From an uncultured Clostridia bacterium (GTDB taxonomy: Bacteria; Bacillota; Clostridia; Lachnospirales; CAG-274): DNA of 13,254 nucleotides. Below the pieces are notes generated by a model. That model was given only the letters and a program-made list of their open reading frames with translations, was not told the origin of the DNA and did no database searches. Positions 6,668-13,254 of the stretch are shown piece by piece. Location: NCBI GenBank assembly GCA_946630405.1, contig CAMOYW010000007.1, positions 1 through 13,254 on the forward strand, given 5' to 3'. Numbering within the stretch: position 1 is the first letter of the stretch; every line of letters begins with the position of its first letter. Made by a program: the position numbers and the translations under genes.

Positions 6668-8002
6668 ATGAAAAACAAATTCTTTACTTTACTGCTTTGT
6701 GCAATTTTTTCAATGCAAACGGTTACGGTATTTGCCGAAGAATTTACGCCCGAAACATATTCGGACATAACCAATTATGAGGTACTTGGTTTTATATGCG
6801 AAAAAGATAACGGCGAAAAGGAATATTTCTCCGTTAAATCTCCGACAGACGGAAACAAGCTTGACAAGTTGCCTCCGGAACAAATAACCGAAAACACAAC
6901 AAAGTTTGGAGAACCGACAACGGAAACTGCTACAACAGCCGCAAATAATTATTCAAAAGATTCTCCATCATATTGGGCACAAAATGAGGTATCTGAGGCT
7001 GTCGGTTACAATATTTTACCTGTAAAATTCCAATGTGATTACACAAAACCCATAACTCGCGAAGATTTTTGCGAATTGATAATAAACACATTAAGAGTGC
7101 AAAATGCCGATATACTAAAATATGCCAATATAGAGGGTATGGATTTTACCGATACAAATAACCCCGATATAAAACTTGCATCCGCATTAGGCATCGTTGC
7201 GGGTGTCGGAAACAATAAATTCAATCCCGACGGAAAAATCACAAGGCAGGAAGCCGCACGAATGTTGTACAGAACAGCTACGATTTCAGAAAGGATAAAC
7301 GAAACGGAAAAATATTTTGACCGCAGTTTTATTGATAACAATAAAATAATCAATACCCCATACCAATTTGACGATATTTCAAAATTTGAGTATTGGTCAA
7401 GTTTGGGTATTCAATATTGCTATCAAAACAAAATTATGGTCGGCGTCGGACAAAACATTTTCGATCCGACAGGCAATTACACAAGGGAACAAGCATATTT
7501 AACGGCTTTAAGACTTTATAAAAATTACAACGGTGAAAGCGTTTTTTCCGACACCAAATTATATGGCGATGAGGAATTTGACAAAGTTTATACAATTTAT
7601 GAAGATAAGATGATCGTTTTCAATAACGATAAATTCTGTTTGGTGGATATAAACGGCGACTATATCATTGAAAATATAGGCAAGAATATCGAATCGTTAA
7701 ACAGAACCGATATAAGTGTTTATGATTGCAACGGTGATTGGCTGATAATAAAAGAACCATTATACAGCAGATCCGACGGCTCGATATATGATTATCGCTC
7801 CTCACTTTACAAAGCAGACGGCACATATTTATGGACTATGCCGAATTTACATTTTACCGATTCGGGCGATGTTGTCAGCGTAAACGAAGCTGATGAAAGC
7901 GACGGCGATAATATAAAGAAAGCTCGCTATACATTATTTGAGCGAAACAAGTATGAACAGGACGGATATTCAACAAAAACTATACTTGTTTATAAAAAAT
8001 GA
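6668..8002 (+). CDS. Secreted protein with three SLH repeats and a beta-rich C-terminal domain
   Basis: Read from the ATG at 6668 the product has 444 residues and begins with a signal peptide (MKNKFFTLLLCAIF..., likely cut after A23). A Thr/Glu-rich spacer leads to three S-layer-homology repeats, which normally bind pyruvylated wall polysaccharide: about 100-150 (YWAQNEVSEAVGYNILP, KPITRED), 158-205 (FTDTNNPDIKLASALGIVAG, NKFNPDGKITRQEAARML) and 234-285 (FDDISKFEYWSSLGIQYC, NIFDPTGNYTREQAY). The first repeat is the least regular. Residues about 286-444 have recurring strand and Asp-Gly turns (VDINGDYI, YDCNGDWLI, YKADGTYLW), suggesting a WG-repeat-like or partial propeller fold; no enzyme motif is seen. 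The gene is more AT-rich than the pectate lyase beside it, hinting at a different origin. Likely role: a wall-anchored surface protein of unknown binding target. Confidence 0.82.
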   Translation: MKNKFFTLLLCAIFSMQTVTVFAEEFTPETYSDITNYEVLGFICEKDNGEKEYFSVKSPTDGNKLDKLPPEQITENTTKFGEPTTETATTAANNYSKDSPSYWAQNEVSEAVGYNILPVKFQCDYTKPITREDFCELIINTLRVQNADILKYANIEGMDFTDTNNPDIKLASALGIVAGVGNNKFNPDGKITRQEAARMLYRTATISERINETEKYFDRSFIDNNKIINTPYQFDDISKFEYWSSLGIQYCYQNKIMVGVGQNIFDPTGNYTREQAYLTALRLYKNYNGESVFSDTKLYGDEEFDKVYTIYEDKMIVFNNDKFCLVDINGDYIIENIGKNIESLNRTDISVYDCNGDWLIIKEPLYSRSDGSIYDYRSSLYKADGTYLWTMPNLHFTDSGDVVSVNEADESDGDNIKKARYTLFERNKYEQDGYSTKTILVYKK

Positions 8003-8005
8003 AAG

Positions 8006-8054
8006 AAAAGCTTTAGCGGCAATGCACGATTTGTATTACCGCTAAAGCTTTTTT
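8006..8054 (+). terminator. Strong intrinsic terminator between convergent units, probably bidirectional
   Basis: AAAAGCTTTAGCGG (8006-8019) pairs with CCGCTAAAGCTTTT (8039-8052), and the stem extends by three A-T pairs past one mismatch. Six T's (8049-8054) follow on the plus strand. Reading the minus strand, the same stem ends in CTTTTCTTTC, so it can also stop the ech operon, whose last codon is 33 bases away. Confidence 0.88.
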
Positions 8055-8086
8055 ATATAAACACCGATTTAAGGGCGAAAAAATAT

Positions 8087-8515
8087 TTACTTTTCTCCGT
8101 TTTCCTTAGCCTTTTTGGCTTCGGCGGCTTTTCTTACTATTTCCTTGCGTTTTTCTTCTTCCGCTTTCAAAACTTCGGGGCTTTTGGTATAGAGAGCTTT
8201 TTGTTTATCGGCTCCCGGGGTCTGATAGCCCGTCTGCACGCTCAGACATTTTTTGGGGCATTTTTCCACACAGTAACCGCACACCACACAGTCAAATCTG
8301 TTTATTTCCCATGTACCCTTTAACTTATCTACCGTAAGCGCACCCAAGGGGCAAGCCTTTACACACATACCCCAGCCTATACAACTGTCTATCTCTATAG
8401 ATATGTGTCCTCTTGCCCTTTCGGGAAATACCGCAGGCTCAAAGGGATAGCCCGTTGTGACGGGTTTTGAAAACAGATTTTTCAAAGCGGTAGGTATAAA
8501 TTTCATTACAGCCAT
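8087..8515 (-). CDS. echF: Ech hydrogenase subunit EchF, 2[4Fe-4S] ferredoxin-like, with one cluster Cys replaced by Trp
   Basis: This 142-residue iron-sulphur subunit (NuoI-like) passes electrons from soluble ferredoxin to the small subunit EchC at the inner membrane face. The second cluster motif is complete: C76-x2-C79-x2-C82-x3-C86-P. The first reads C45-I-G-W48-G-M-C51-V-K-A-C55-P, so the second cysteine of the canonical CxxCxxCxxxCP is tryptophan (codon TGG at 8374-8372, one base from TGC or TGT). Cluster I would have three of four usual ligands; C90, just after the second motif, is the only spare cysteine. The C-terminal 30 residues are Lys/Glu/Ala-rich and probably helical. It is last in the operon, 7 bases after echE, and its ribosome site is weak (a GTGAG-like stretch). 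Family assignment is firm; the effect of the substitution is unknown. Confidence 0.93.
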   Translation of the reverse strand: MAVMKFIPTALKNLFSKPVTTGYPFEPAVFPERARGHISIEIDSCIGWGMCVKACPLGALTVDKLKGTWEINRFDCVVCGYCVEKCPKKCLSVQTGYQTPGADKQKALYTKSPEVLKAEEEKRKEIVRKAAEAKKAKENGEK

Positions 8516-8522
8516 ATTCTCA

Positions 8523-9602
8523 CTACCTTTCCGTACAGCTGATGCAAGGGTCTATCGTCAAAATAAGTAGACCCACATCCGCATAATCGGCACCTTTAAG
8601 CGTTTCGCAAAGTCCCGCAAGGTTCGCAAAGGTAGGCGTTCTCACTCTCATTCTGTTTATAAAGGGTGTTCCCGTACCCTTCACATAATACACAGCCTCG
8701 CCTCTGGGTTGTTCTATTCTGATAAATGCCTCACCGTCGGGATTACCCTTTACGGGTACGGCAATATCACCCGTGGGAAGCTTTTCGATAGCCTGCCTTA
8801 TTATGGAGATCGACTGGAACAGCTCGCCTATGCGCACATCACACCTTGCATAACTGTCTCCCACATCCGATGTTATAATGTCAAAATCAAGCTCGCCGTA
8901 TGCGGCATAGCCCATTTTTCTCATATCGCTTTTTATACCGCTTGCTCTTGCGAAAGGACCCGCACATCCCAAATCGTGAGCCTGCTGCTTTGTCAGCACT
9001 CCCACACCGTCAAGTCTCGACCTTACGGTTTTCTCTTCCCTAAAGGTCTTAACTATGGGCTTAAGTTCAAGCTCTATTTTATCAAGCATATCTTTTACGG
9101 CAGCAAGCATATCTTCGTCCACATCTTTAAGCACGCCGCCTATTTTGTTTACCGAAAATATCACTCTGCCGCCCGTGGTAAGTTCAAGTACATCAAGCAC
9201 CTTTTCTCTTATTCTCCAGCACTGATAAAACAGATTTTCAAAGCCGAAGCCGTCTGCAAGCAGACCGAGCCACAAAAGATGAGAATGAAGCCTTGAAAGC
9301 TCAAACCAAATCGTGCGCAGATACTTTGCCCTGCCGGGCACCTCTACGCCCATTATCTTTTCCACAGCCTCGCAGTAGCCGAAACCATGCCCGAAACTGC
9401 ATATACCGCACACTCTCTCAGCAACGTAGACCATTTGATTGAAGTCTCTTTTTTGCACCAAAGATTCAAGGCCTCTGTGCACAAAGCCGATAGACGGTAT
9501 CGCCTCAACTATTTTTTCGTCCTCTATCACAAGGTCAAGATGTATAGGTTCGGGAAGCACAGGGTGCTGAGGTCCATAAGGAACAATACTTCTTTTTTTC
9601 AT
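8523..9602 (-). CDS. echE: Ech hydrogenase catalytic large subunit EchE ([NiFe], group 4)
   Basis: The 359-residue protein carries the [NiFe] active site where protons are reduced to H2. Both cysteine pairs are intact: ERVCGICSFGH near the start (C65, C68) and DPCISCTER at the very end (C353, C356). This separates it from complex I NuoD, which lacks them. The N-terminal YGPQHPVLPEPIHLDLVIED and FVHRGLE stretches are typical of the NuoD/EchE fold. The protein stops right after TER, without the C-terminal extension that other [NiFe] large subunits have clipped off, a known trait of Ech and CooH types. Its ATG overlaps the echD stop as ATGA, and a GGAGG about 13 bases upstream is distant, so translation is probably coupled. 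No maturation (hyp) genes lie in the window and they must be elsewhere. Confidence 0.97.
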   Translation of the reverse strand: MKKRSIVPYGPQHPVLPEPIHLDLVIEDEKIVEAIPSIGFVHRGLESLVQKRDFNQMVYVAERVCGICSFGHGFGYCEAVEKIMGVEVPGRAKYLRTIWFELSRLHSHLLWLGLLADGFGFENLFYQCWRIREKVLDVLELTTGGRVIFSVNKIGGVLKDVDEDMLAAVKDMLDKIELELKPIVKTFREEKTVRSRLDGVGVLTKQQAHDLGCAGPFARASGIKSDMRKMGYAAYGELDFDIITSDVGDSYARCDVRIGELFQSISIIRQAIEKLPTGDIAVPVKGNPDGEAFIRIEQPRGEAVYYVKGTGTPFINRMRVRTPTFANLAGLCETLKGADYADVGLLILTIDPCISCTER

Positions 9603-9967
9603 TTTAAGAACGGAGCCTCCTCCCTTATCCTGTACAGCTTGTTTTTGTAATCGGGTTCTATCAACTCTATATTAACGCCGAAAAGCTCTTTCATCTCGTT
9701 TTCGTAAAAGGCGGCATACGGGAATATCTCCGATATGCTTGTCACCTTCGTTTCCTTATCCAAAACGAGCCTGAGAGTCAAAAGTCCGAAGTTCTCATCA
9801 TCGGCAAAGCTGTAGCTCAGCTCAAGCTTTTCTTCACAGTATGCGGCACATGCCTGCGAAAGCCTTCTTCCCTGCTTTTTAAGCTCTATCGCCTTTGCCA
9901 AAAGCTCACTCGTCTCGATCTGTACTATGGTATTTTCAAATTCGGGGGCTTTCTTATTTTCGTCCAT
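9599..9967 (-). CDS. echD: Ech hydrogenase subunit EchD (NuoC-like)
   Basis: This small hydrophilic subunit (122 residues) bridges large and small subunits in the peripheral arm. The recognisable block is SISEIFPYAAFYENEMKELF (78-97) followed by GVNI, matching the family signature around the P-x-A-x2-x-E-x-E-h-x-D/E-L-F-G pattern of NuoC. The N-terminal 70 residues are weakly conserved, as is usual. AGGAGG lies 7 bases before the ATG, inside the end of echC, with only 2 bases between the genes. No cofactor motif is expected or seen. Confidence 0.9.
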   Translation of the reverse strand: MDENKKAPEFENTIVQIETSELLAKAIELKKQGRRLSQACAAYCEEKLELSYSFADDENFGLLTLRLVLDKETKVTSISEIFPYAAFYENEMKELFGVNIELIEPDYKNKLYRIREEAPFLK

Positions 9968-9969
9968 AT

Positions 9970-10422
9970 TTAAGCCTCCTTTTCCTTTTTAACATAGGCT
10001 TTATGCTTTTCAAGCCTTTTTTCAAAAAGCTCGACAGCCTGAACTATTCCGTCTATTATCGCCTGCGGTCTTGCGGCACAGCCGGGTACATATATATCTA
10101 CGGGTATCACCTTATCCGCACCGCCCAAAATATTGTAGCAGTCCTTGAATATGCCTCCCGTGCAGGCACACACGCCCACTGCCACCACTACCTTTGGTCT
10201 CGGCATCTGGTCGTACAGCTGTTTTACTACAGCCTCGTTTTGCGAATTTATTCCGCCCGTTATCAGCAATATATCCGCCTGCATGGGGTCGCCCGTATTC
10301 ACTATACCGAAACGTTCGGCATCATACACGGGGGTAAGACAGGCAAGTACCTCTATATCACAGCCGTTACAGCTTGAACCGTCATAATGAAGCACCCAAG
10401 GGGATTTTTTGACCTTATACAT
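9970..10422 (-). CDS. echC: Ech hydrogenase small subunit EchC (NuoB-like, proximal [4Fe-4S])
   Basis: The 150-residue protein holds the cluster next to the NiFe site (equivalent of N2 in complex I). Ligand positions are visible: SSCNGCDIE (C18, C21), GVCACTGG (C85, with C87 two residues on) and PGCAARP (C115). The usual PGCPPRP is PGCAARP here, a mild change that keeps the cysteine. Extra cysteines C28, C87 and C95 are not standard ligands. The short length without extra ferredoxin clusters fits Ech rather than uptake hydrogenases. It starts 8 bases after the echB stop with an AGGTG-type ribosome site. Confidence 0.96.
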   Translation of the reverse strand: MYKVKKSPWVLHYDGSSCNGCDIEVLACLTPVYDAERFGIVNTGDPMQADILLITGGINSQNEAVVKQLYDQMPRPKVVVAVGVCACTGGIFKDCYNILGGADKVIPVDIYVPGCAARPQAIIDGIVQAVELFEKRLEKHKAYVKKEKEA

Positions 10423-10430
10423 TGCGACAC

Positions 10431-11309
10431 CTACTTTCTTATAAGCATAAGTATCCAGATATTACTTCCCGCAAGAGCAAGAGATATCACCCATGTAAGT
10501 TTGAGCATAGTAAAGTACTTTATTCTTGCACTGCAGTTATCTATCAATATCTCAACAAAATACACAAGAGCCACCACAGCAAAAGCTCCGGGGATAGACC
10601 AGGGATTTTTGTTGATGATAAAAAGCCCTACCATGGATAAAAGGAAAACATTCTCATACCATTCCGTCACAGTGAAAAAGGCAAGATTTCTTGCGCCCAT
10701 TTCGCTTGTGATACCCTTAACTATCTCCTGATGTGCGTGATGCGCAGTGGATATATCAAAAGGAGATTTTCGCATTTTTATGGTAAGAATGAACACAAAC
10801 GCCACAAAAACACCCGGAAGGAAAACTATGTTGCTCACTTTTGTAGAGGCGATGCTCGATATCTCAAACGAACCTCTCACAAGATAGAAGCCAACGCATG
10901 TCATAAGCACGGCAGGCTCGTAGGCTATCATCTGTATAAGCTCTCTCGATGCTCCTATCGTAGAATACGGCGAACTTGTAACGCACGAAGCAAAGTATAG
11001 GAACATTGCCGCCGTAGACAAGACGAACACACAAAGCAATATATCCGTTCCCGCAAAAAACATGGCTCCCGTAAGCACGATAAACAAAAGATAGCTCAAA
11101 AGGAGAAAGCCCTGACTTTTTGTAACGGAAATGACCTGCTTATTGAAAAGCTTGCCCACATCGTAAAAGGGCTGAAGCAAAGGAGGTCCTACCCTTCTTT
11201 GCATCCTTGCGGATATTTTTCTGTCTATACCGTCAAGCAAGCCTCCCACAAAGGGCGCAAATACTATATAACATACAATACAAATTATTTTGATCAAAGT
11301 ACTACTCAT
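10431..11309 (-). CDS. echB: Ech hydrogenase membrane subunit EchB (NuoH-like)
   Basis: The 292-residue integral membrane protein (about eight helices by eye) anchors the peripheral arm and links its redox chemistry to ion movement. Family marks: ARMQRRVGPPLLQPFYDVGK (34-53), ELIQMIAYEPAV with E131 inside the helix, and KSPFDISTAHHAHQEIVKG, the Ech counterpart of the NuoH PFD/E loop. Length matches Ech homologues of about 290 residues rather than NuoH of about 325. Its ATG overlaps the echA stop as ATGA, and AGGTGAG five bases earlier serves as ribosome site. Confidence 0.95.
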   Translation of the reverse strand: MSSTLIKIICIVCYIVFAPFVGGLLDGIDRKISARMQRRVGPPLLQPFYDVGKLFNKQVISVTKSQGFLLLSYLLFIVLTGAMFFAGTDILLCVFVLSTAAMFLYFASCVTSSPYSTIGASRELIQMIAYEPAVLMTCVGFYLVRGSFEISSIASTKVSNIVFLPGVFVAFVFILTIKMRKSPFDISTAHHAHQEIVKGITSEMGARNLAFFTVTEWYENVFLLSMVGLFIINKNPWSIPGAFAVVALVYFVEILIDNCSARIKYFTMLKLTWVISLALAGSNIWILMLIRK

Positions 11310-13219
11310 AAAATCTCACCTAAGATCGAACAGAACATTATGATAAGCACGCCCGTAGTAAGGAACTGACAGGGTATCATCATCTTTCTTATACCTATTC
11401 TGTTTGCAAAGTAATAATTGGAGAGCCAAAGCCTTTTTGACTCGCCGAATGAATCCACAAAGGCACAGTCGTCACCTATGTTTATACCTCCCATATAGGA
11501 AAGCTTCCTGTTAGTGGCAAATCTTGAACTAAAGAAGTACGATACGGGGGGCACCAGAAACACAAATATGATTATCGCCACAAGCATATATAAAAGTGTC
11601 TGTGACAGTACCTCTCCGTTTTTGCCGAATATATCGTTGAGCATAGGATTTACATACACCCTTGAAAGCAAAGGGAAAAGCGCACACAAAAGCACCATAA
11701 GTATGGCATGCACCGTTAGAGACAGCATTTCGTTCTTGCGTGTCAGATCCCTTACATGGGAATACTCCGCATGAGGATGTGATATAAGCTTGCCCATCCA
11801 CTTGCTCCAGTAAAAAGAAGTGGTAGACGAGCCGAAAACGATAAACAAAAGGATCAGGATATTATTTTCATCAACTGCCGCACGAAGAGCCGCCCATTTG
11901 GATATGAGCATACCGAAAGGTGCCAAAAACATACCCGCAATACCGATAAACATAAATATTGCAAGTTTGGGAAGGAAATAGAGCATACCGTGCATATCCT
12001 CCACATCCCTTGAATGTATGGCATTTTCCGTAGCACCTATATCAAGGAAAAGAAGCGACTTTGAAACGGCATGGAATATCATAAGGAAAACTCCCGCCCA
12101 AACGGTCTCGGGAGTTCCTATACCCGAACATGCAACCATAAGCCCGAGGTTCGACACCGTAGACATGGCAAGTACCCTTTTTCCGTCACTTTGCGCAATA
12201 GCCATAATGGATGCCACAAGGAAGGTAAAGCCGCCTATAAAGGATATCATAGCTCCCAAAGTCTTGCCGCTCATGGCAGGCGAAAGACGCAAAAGCACAT
12301 ATATACCCGCCTTTACCATTGTCGCCGAATGGAGCAAAGCACTTGAAGGAGTGGGTGCCACCATAGCACCCAAAAGCCATGTGGAAAAAGGAAGCTGAGC
12401 TGCCTTTGTAAGTGCCGCAAACGCCATAAGAGCGTTGCAAACCATAGCAACGGGATCCCCCATAACGCCAAGCTGTACAAAATTATCAAAGGAAAGGCTG
12501 CCCCTTGCAAAGGCAAAGTAGGCAATGCCCACAGAAAGAGCCGCACCTCCCAAAAGATTCATCCAAAGTGCTCTGAAAGAATTGGTCACAGCCTCTTCGC
12601 TTCTTGTGTAGCCTATCAAAAGGAATGAGCACACGCTTGTACATTCCCAGAAGAAATACAGCCATATAAGATTTGAAGAAAGCACAAAGCCGTACATAGC
12701 TCCCATAAAGAGGAACAAAAGTGCGAAGAAAACATTTCTTCTGTCTTTCACCTCGGTATGTGTGATGTGGTAGCCTGCCATATATCCTACAGCATATACT
12801 ATTATAAGAGAACCCACGATACCAACTATCATGCACATAAGTATCGAAAGCCTGTCGATATAGATATGATAAAGCTCTTCATGAGGTGCATTAAGCTCGG
12901 TATAAGTCATAAGCACGGTAGGAAGAATAGACAAAAGACTTACCCAGTATTTTTTGTGCTTAAAACACAGATAGGTAACTCCCACCGTTATCAAAAGCTC
13001 CGAAATGAGTATCGCCATATCTATCTGTTTTGTTTCCACAAAAAGAGATAGAGGCATAAACCCTTCTGCAATAGATGCGACGACCAAAAGTCCCGTCACT
13101 CCCGCAATAACGGCAGCTCCCACATAGCACACCCAGGAGCTGAGTCTTACATTCTTTGACAGCAGCAATATAAGTGCCACGACCACGGGAAACAATATTA
13201 AAATAGGTACAATAGGCAT
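11306..13219 (-). CDS. echA: Ech hydrogenase membrane subunit EchA (NuoL/Mrp antiporter-like)
   Basis: Counted from the ATG at 13219 the protein has 637 residues, the usual EchA size, and is hydrophobic throughout (over a dozen membrane helices). It is the ion-translocating antiporter-like subunit. Key charged residues align with E. coli NuoL: E192 in WLYFFWECTSVCSF (NuoL E144) and K272 in LTKAAQLPFSTWLLGAM (NuoL K229). H297 and K303 follow in APTPSSALLHSATMVKAG. Whether H+ or Na+ is moved cannot be read from the sequence. It is the first gene of the echABCDEF operon. The frame stays open to 13252, but GGAGG six bases before 13219 and the hydrophobic MPIVPILILF start favour the inner ATG. The operon promoter must lie at or beyond the window edge. 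Confidence 0.94.
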   Translation of the reverse strand: MPIVPILILFPVVVALILLLSKNVRLSSWVCYVGAAVIAGVTGLLVVASIAEGFMPLSLFVETKQIDMAILISELLITVGVTYLCFKHKKYWVSLLSILPTVLMTYTELNAPHEELYHIYIDRLSILMCMIVGIVGSLIIVYAVGYMAGYHITHTEVKDRRNVFFALLFLFMGAMYGFVLSSNLIWLYFFWECTSVCSFLLIGYTRSEEAVTNSFRALWMNLLGGAALSVGIAYFAFARGSLSFDNFVQLGVMGDPVAMVCNALMAFAALTKAAQLPFSTWLLGAMVAPTPSSALLHSATMVKAGIYVLLRLSPAMSGKTLGAMISFIGGFTFLVASIMAIAQSDGKRVLAMSTVSNLGLMVACSGIGTPETVWAGVFLMIFHAVSKSLLFLDIGATENAIHSRDVEDMHGMLYFLPKLAIFMFIGIAGMFLAPFGMLISKWAALRAAVDENNILILLFIVFGSSTTSFYWSKWMGKLISHPHAEYSHVRDLTRKNEMLSLTVHAILMVLLCALFPLLSRVYVNPMLNDIFGKNGEVLSQTLLYMLVAIIIFVFLVPPVSYFFSSRFATNRKLSYMGGINIGDDCAFVDSFGESKRLWLSNYYFANRIGIRKMMIPCQFLTTGVLIIMFCSILGEIL

Positions 13220-13225
13220 AGCCCA

Positions 13226-13230
13226 CCTCC
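13226..13230 (-). promoter_or_regulatory. Ribosome binding site that fixes the echA start at 13219
   Basis: On the minus strand GGAGGTG ends a few bases before the ATG at 13219 (six-base spacer from GGAGG). The upstream ATG at 13252 would add the charged peptide MFTLFMFRRWA in front of the first membrane helix and sits too near the window edge to judge its own ribosome site. Confidence 0.75.
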
Positions 13231-13254
13231 GAAACATAAATAAAGTAAACAAAG

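Noticed and set aside
8709..9296. 195-residue plus-strand open frame inside echE
   Set aside because: It is antisense to the conserved catalytic subunit, and its Tyr/His/Ser-rich content is typical of a reverse-frame artefact.
12018..12398. 126-residue plus-strand open frame inside echA
   Set aside because: It is antisense to conserved EchA helices and shows no domain or ribosome site.
13220..13252. Longer reading of EchA from an ATG at 13252
   Set aside because: It adds a charged 11-residue stretch before the first membrane helix, while a good GGAGG sits just before the ATG at 13219.
1..13254. CRISPR array, tRNA or rRNA genes, insertion-sequence transposase
   Set aside because: Looked for repeated spacers, cloverleaf cores and transposase-like proteins on both strands; none was seen.

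Overview
The window looks like chromosome of an anaerobic, polysaccharide-degrading Firmicute of the class Clostridia. The grounds are low-to-moderate GC, Shine-Dalgarno sites of the GGAGG type, a secreted pectate lyase with a dockerin-like tail, an S-layer-homology (SLH) protein, a type IV pilin behind a class I cyclic-di-GMP riboswitch, and a six-gene Ech-type energy-converting [NiFe]-hydrogenase operon. The sequence alone does not fix genus or species.

Plus strand, 1-8054. The window opens inside a c-di-GMP-I (GEMM-I) riboswitch followed by an intrinsic terminator. Together they lead into a single type IV prepilin-like gene (137-760), which is closed by its own strong terminator (782-816). 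Next come a consensus-like sigma-A promoter whose -10 box lies inside a perfect 25-bp palindrome (820-860), a decayed C-terminal piece of a NUDIX hydrolase (921-1187), and a 973-residue MscS-family channel carrying two extracytoplasmic Cache-like sensor regions (1263-4184). A secreted family 1 pectate lyase (4274-6391) follows, with a beta-sandwich module and half a dockerin at its end. After a hairpin and a non-coding stretch of about 220 bases comes a secreted three-SLH-repeat protein (6668-8002; true start inside the longest open frame). Its terminator (8006-8054) appears to serve both converging transcription units.

Minus strand, 13219 down to 8087. This is a tightly packed echABCDEF operon: NuoL-like, NuoH-like, NuoB-like small subunit, NuoC-like, NuoD-like catalytic large subunit and a polyferredoxin. 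Two junctions are ATGA overlaps and the other gaps are 2-8 nt. All four Ni-binding cysteines of EchE are present, so this is a real hydrogenase rather than a complex I relative that lost its metal site. EchF has one cluster cysteine replaced by tryptophan.

Taken together, the left half is a cell-surface block: pilus, channel/sensor, secreted pectin-degrading enzyme and cell-wall-anchored protein. The right half is an energy module coupling reduced ferredoxin, produced when sugars are fermented, to H2 evolution and ion pumping. The most noteworthy items are the pilin riboswitch with its competing pairings, the palindromic promoter, the double-Cache MscS fusion, the half-dockerin on the pectate lyase and the Cys-to-Trp change in EchF.
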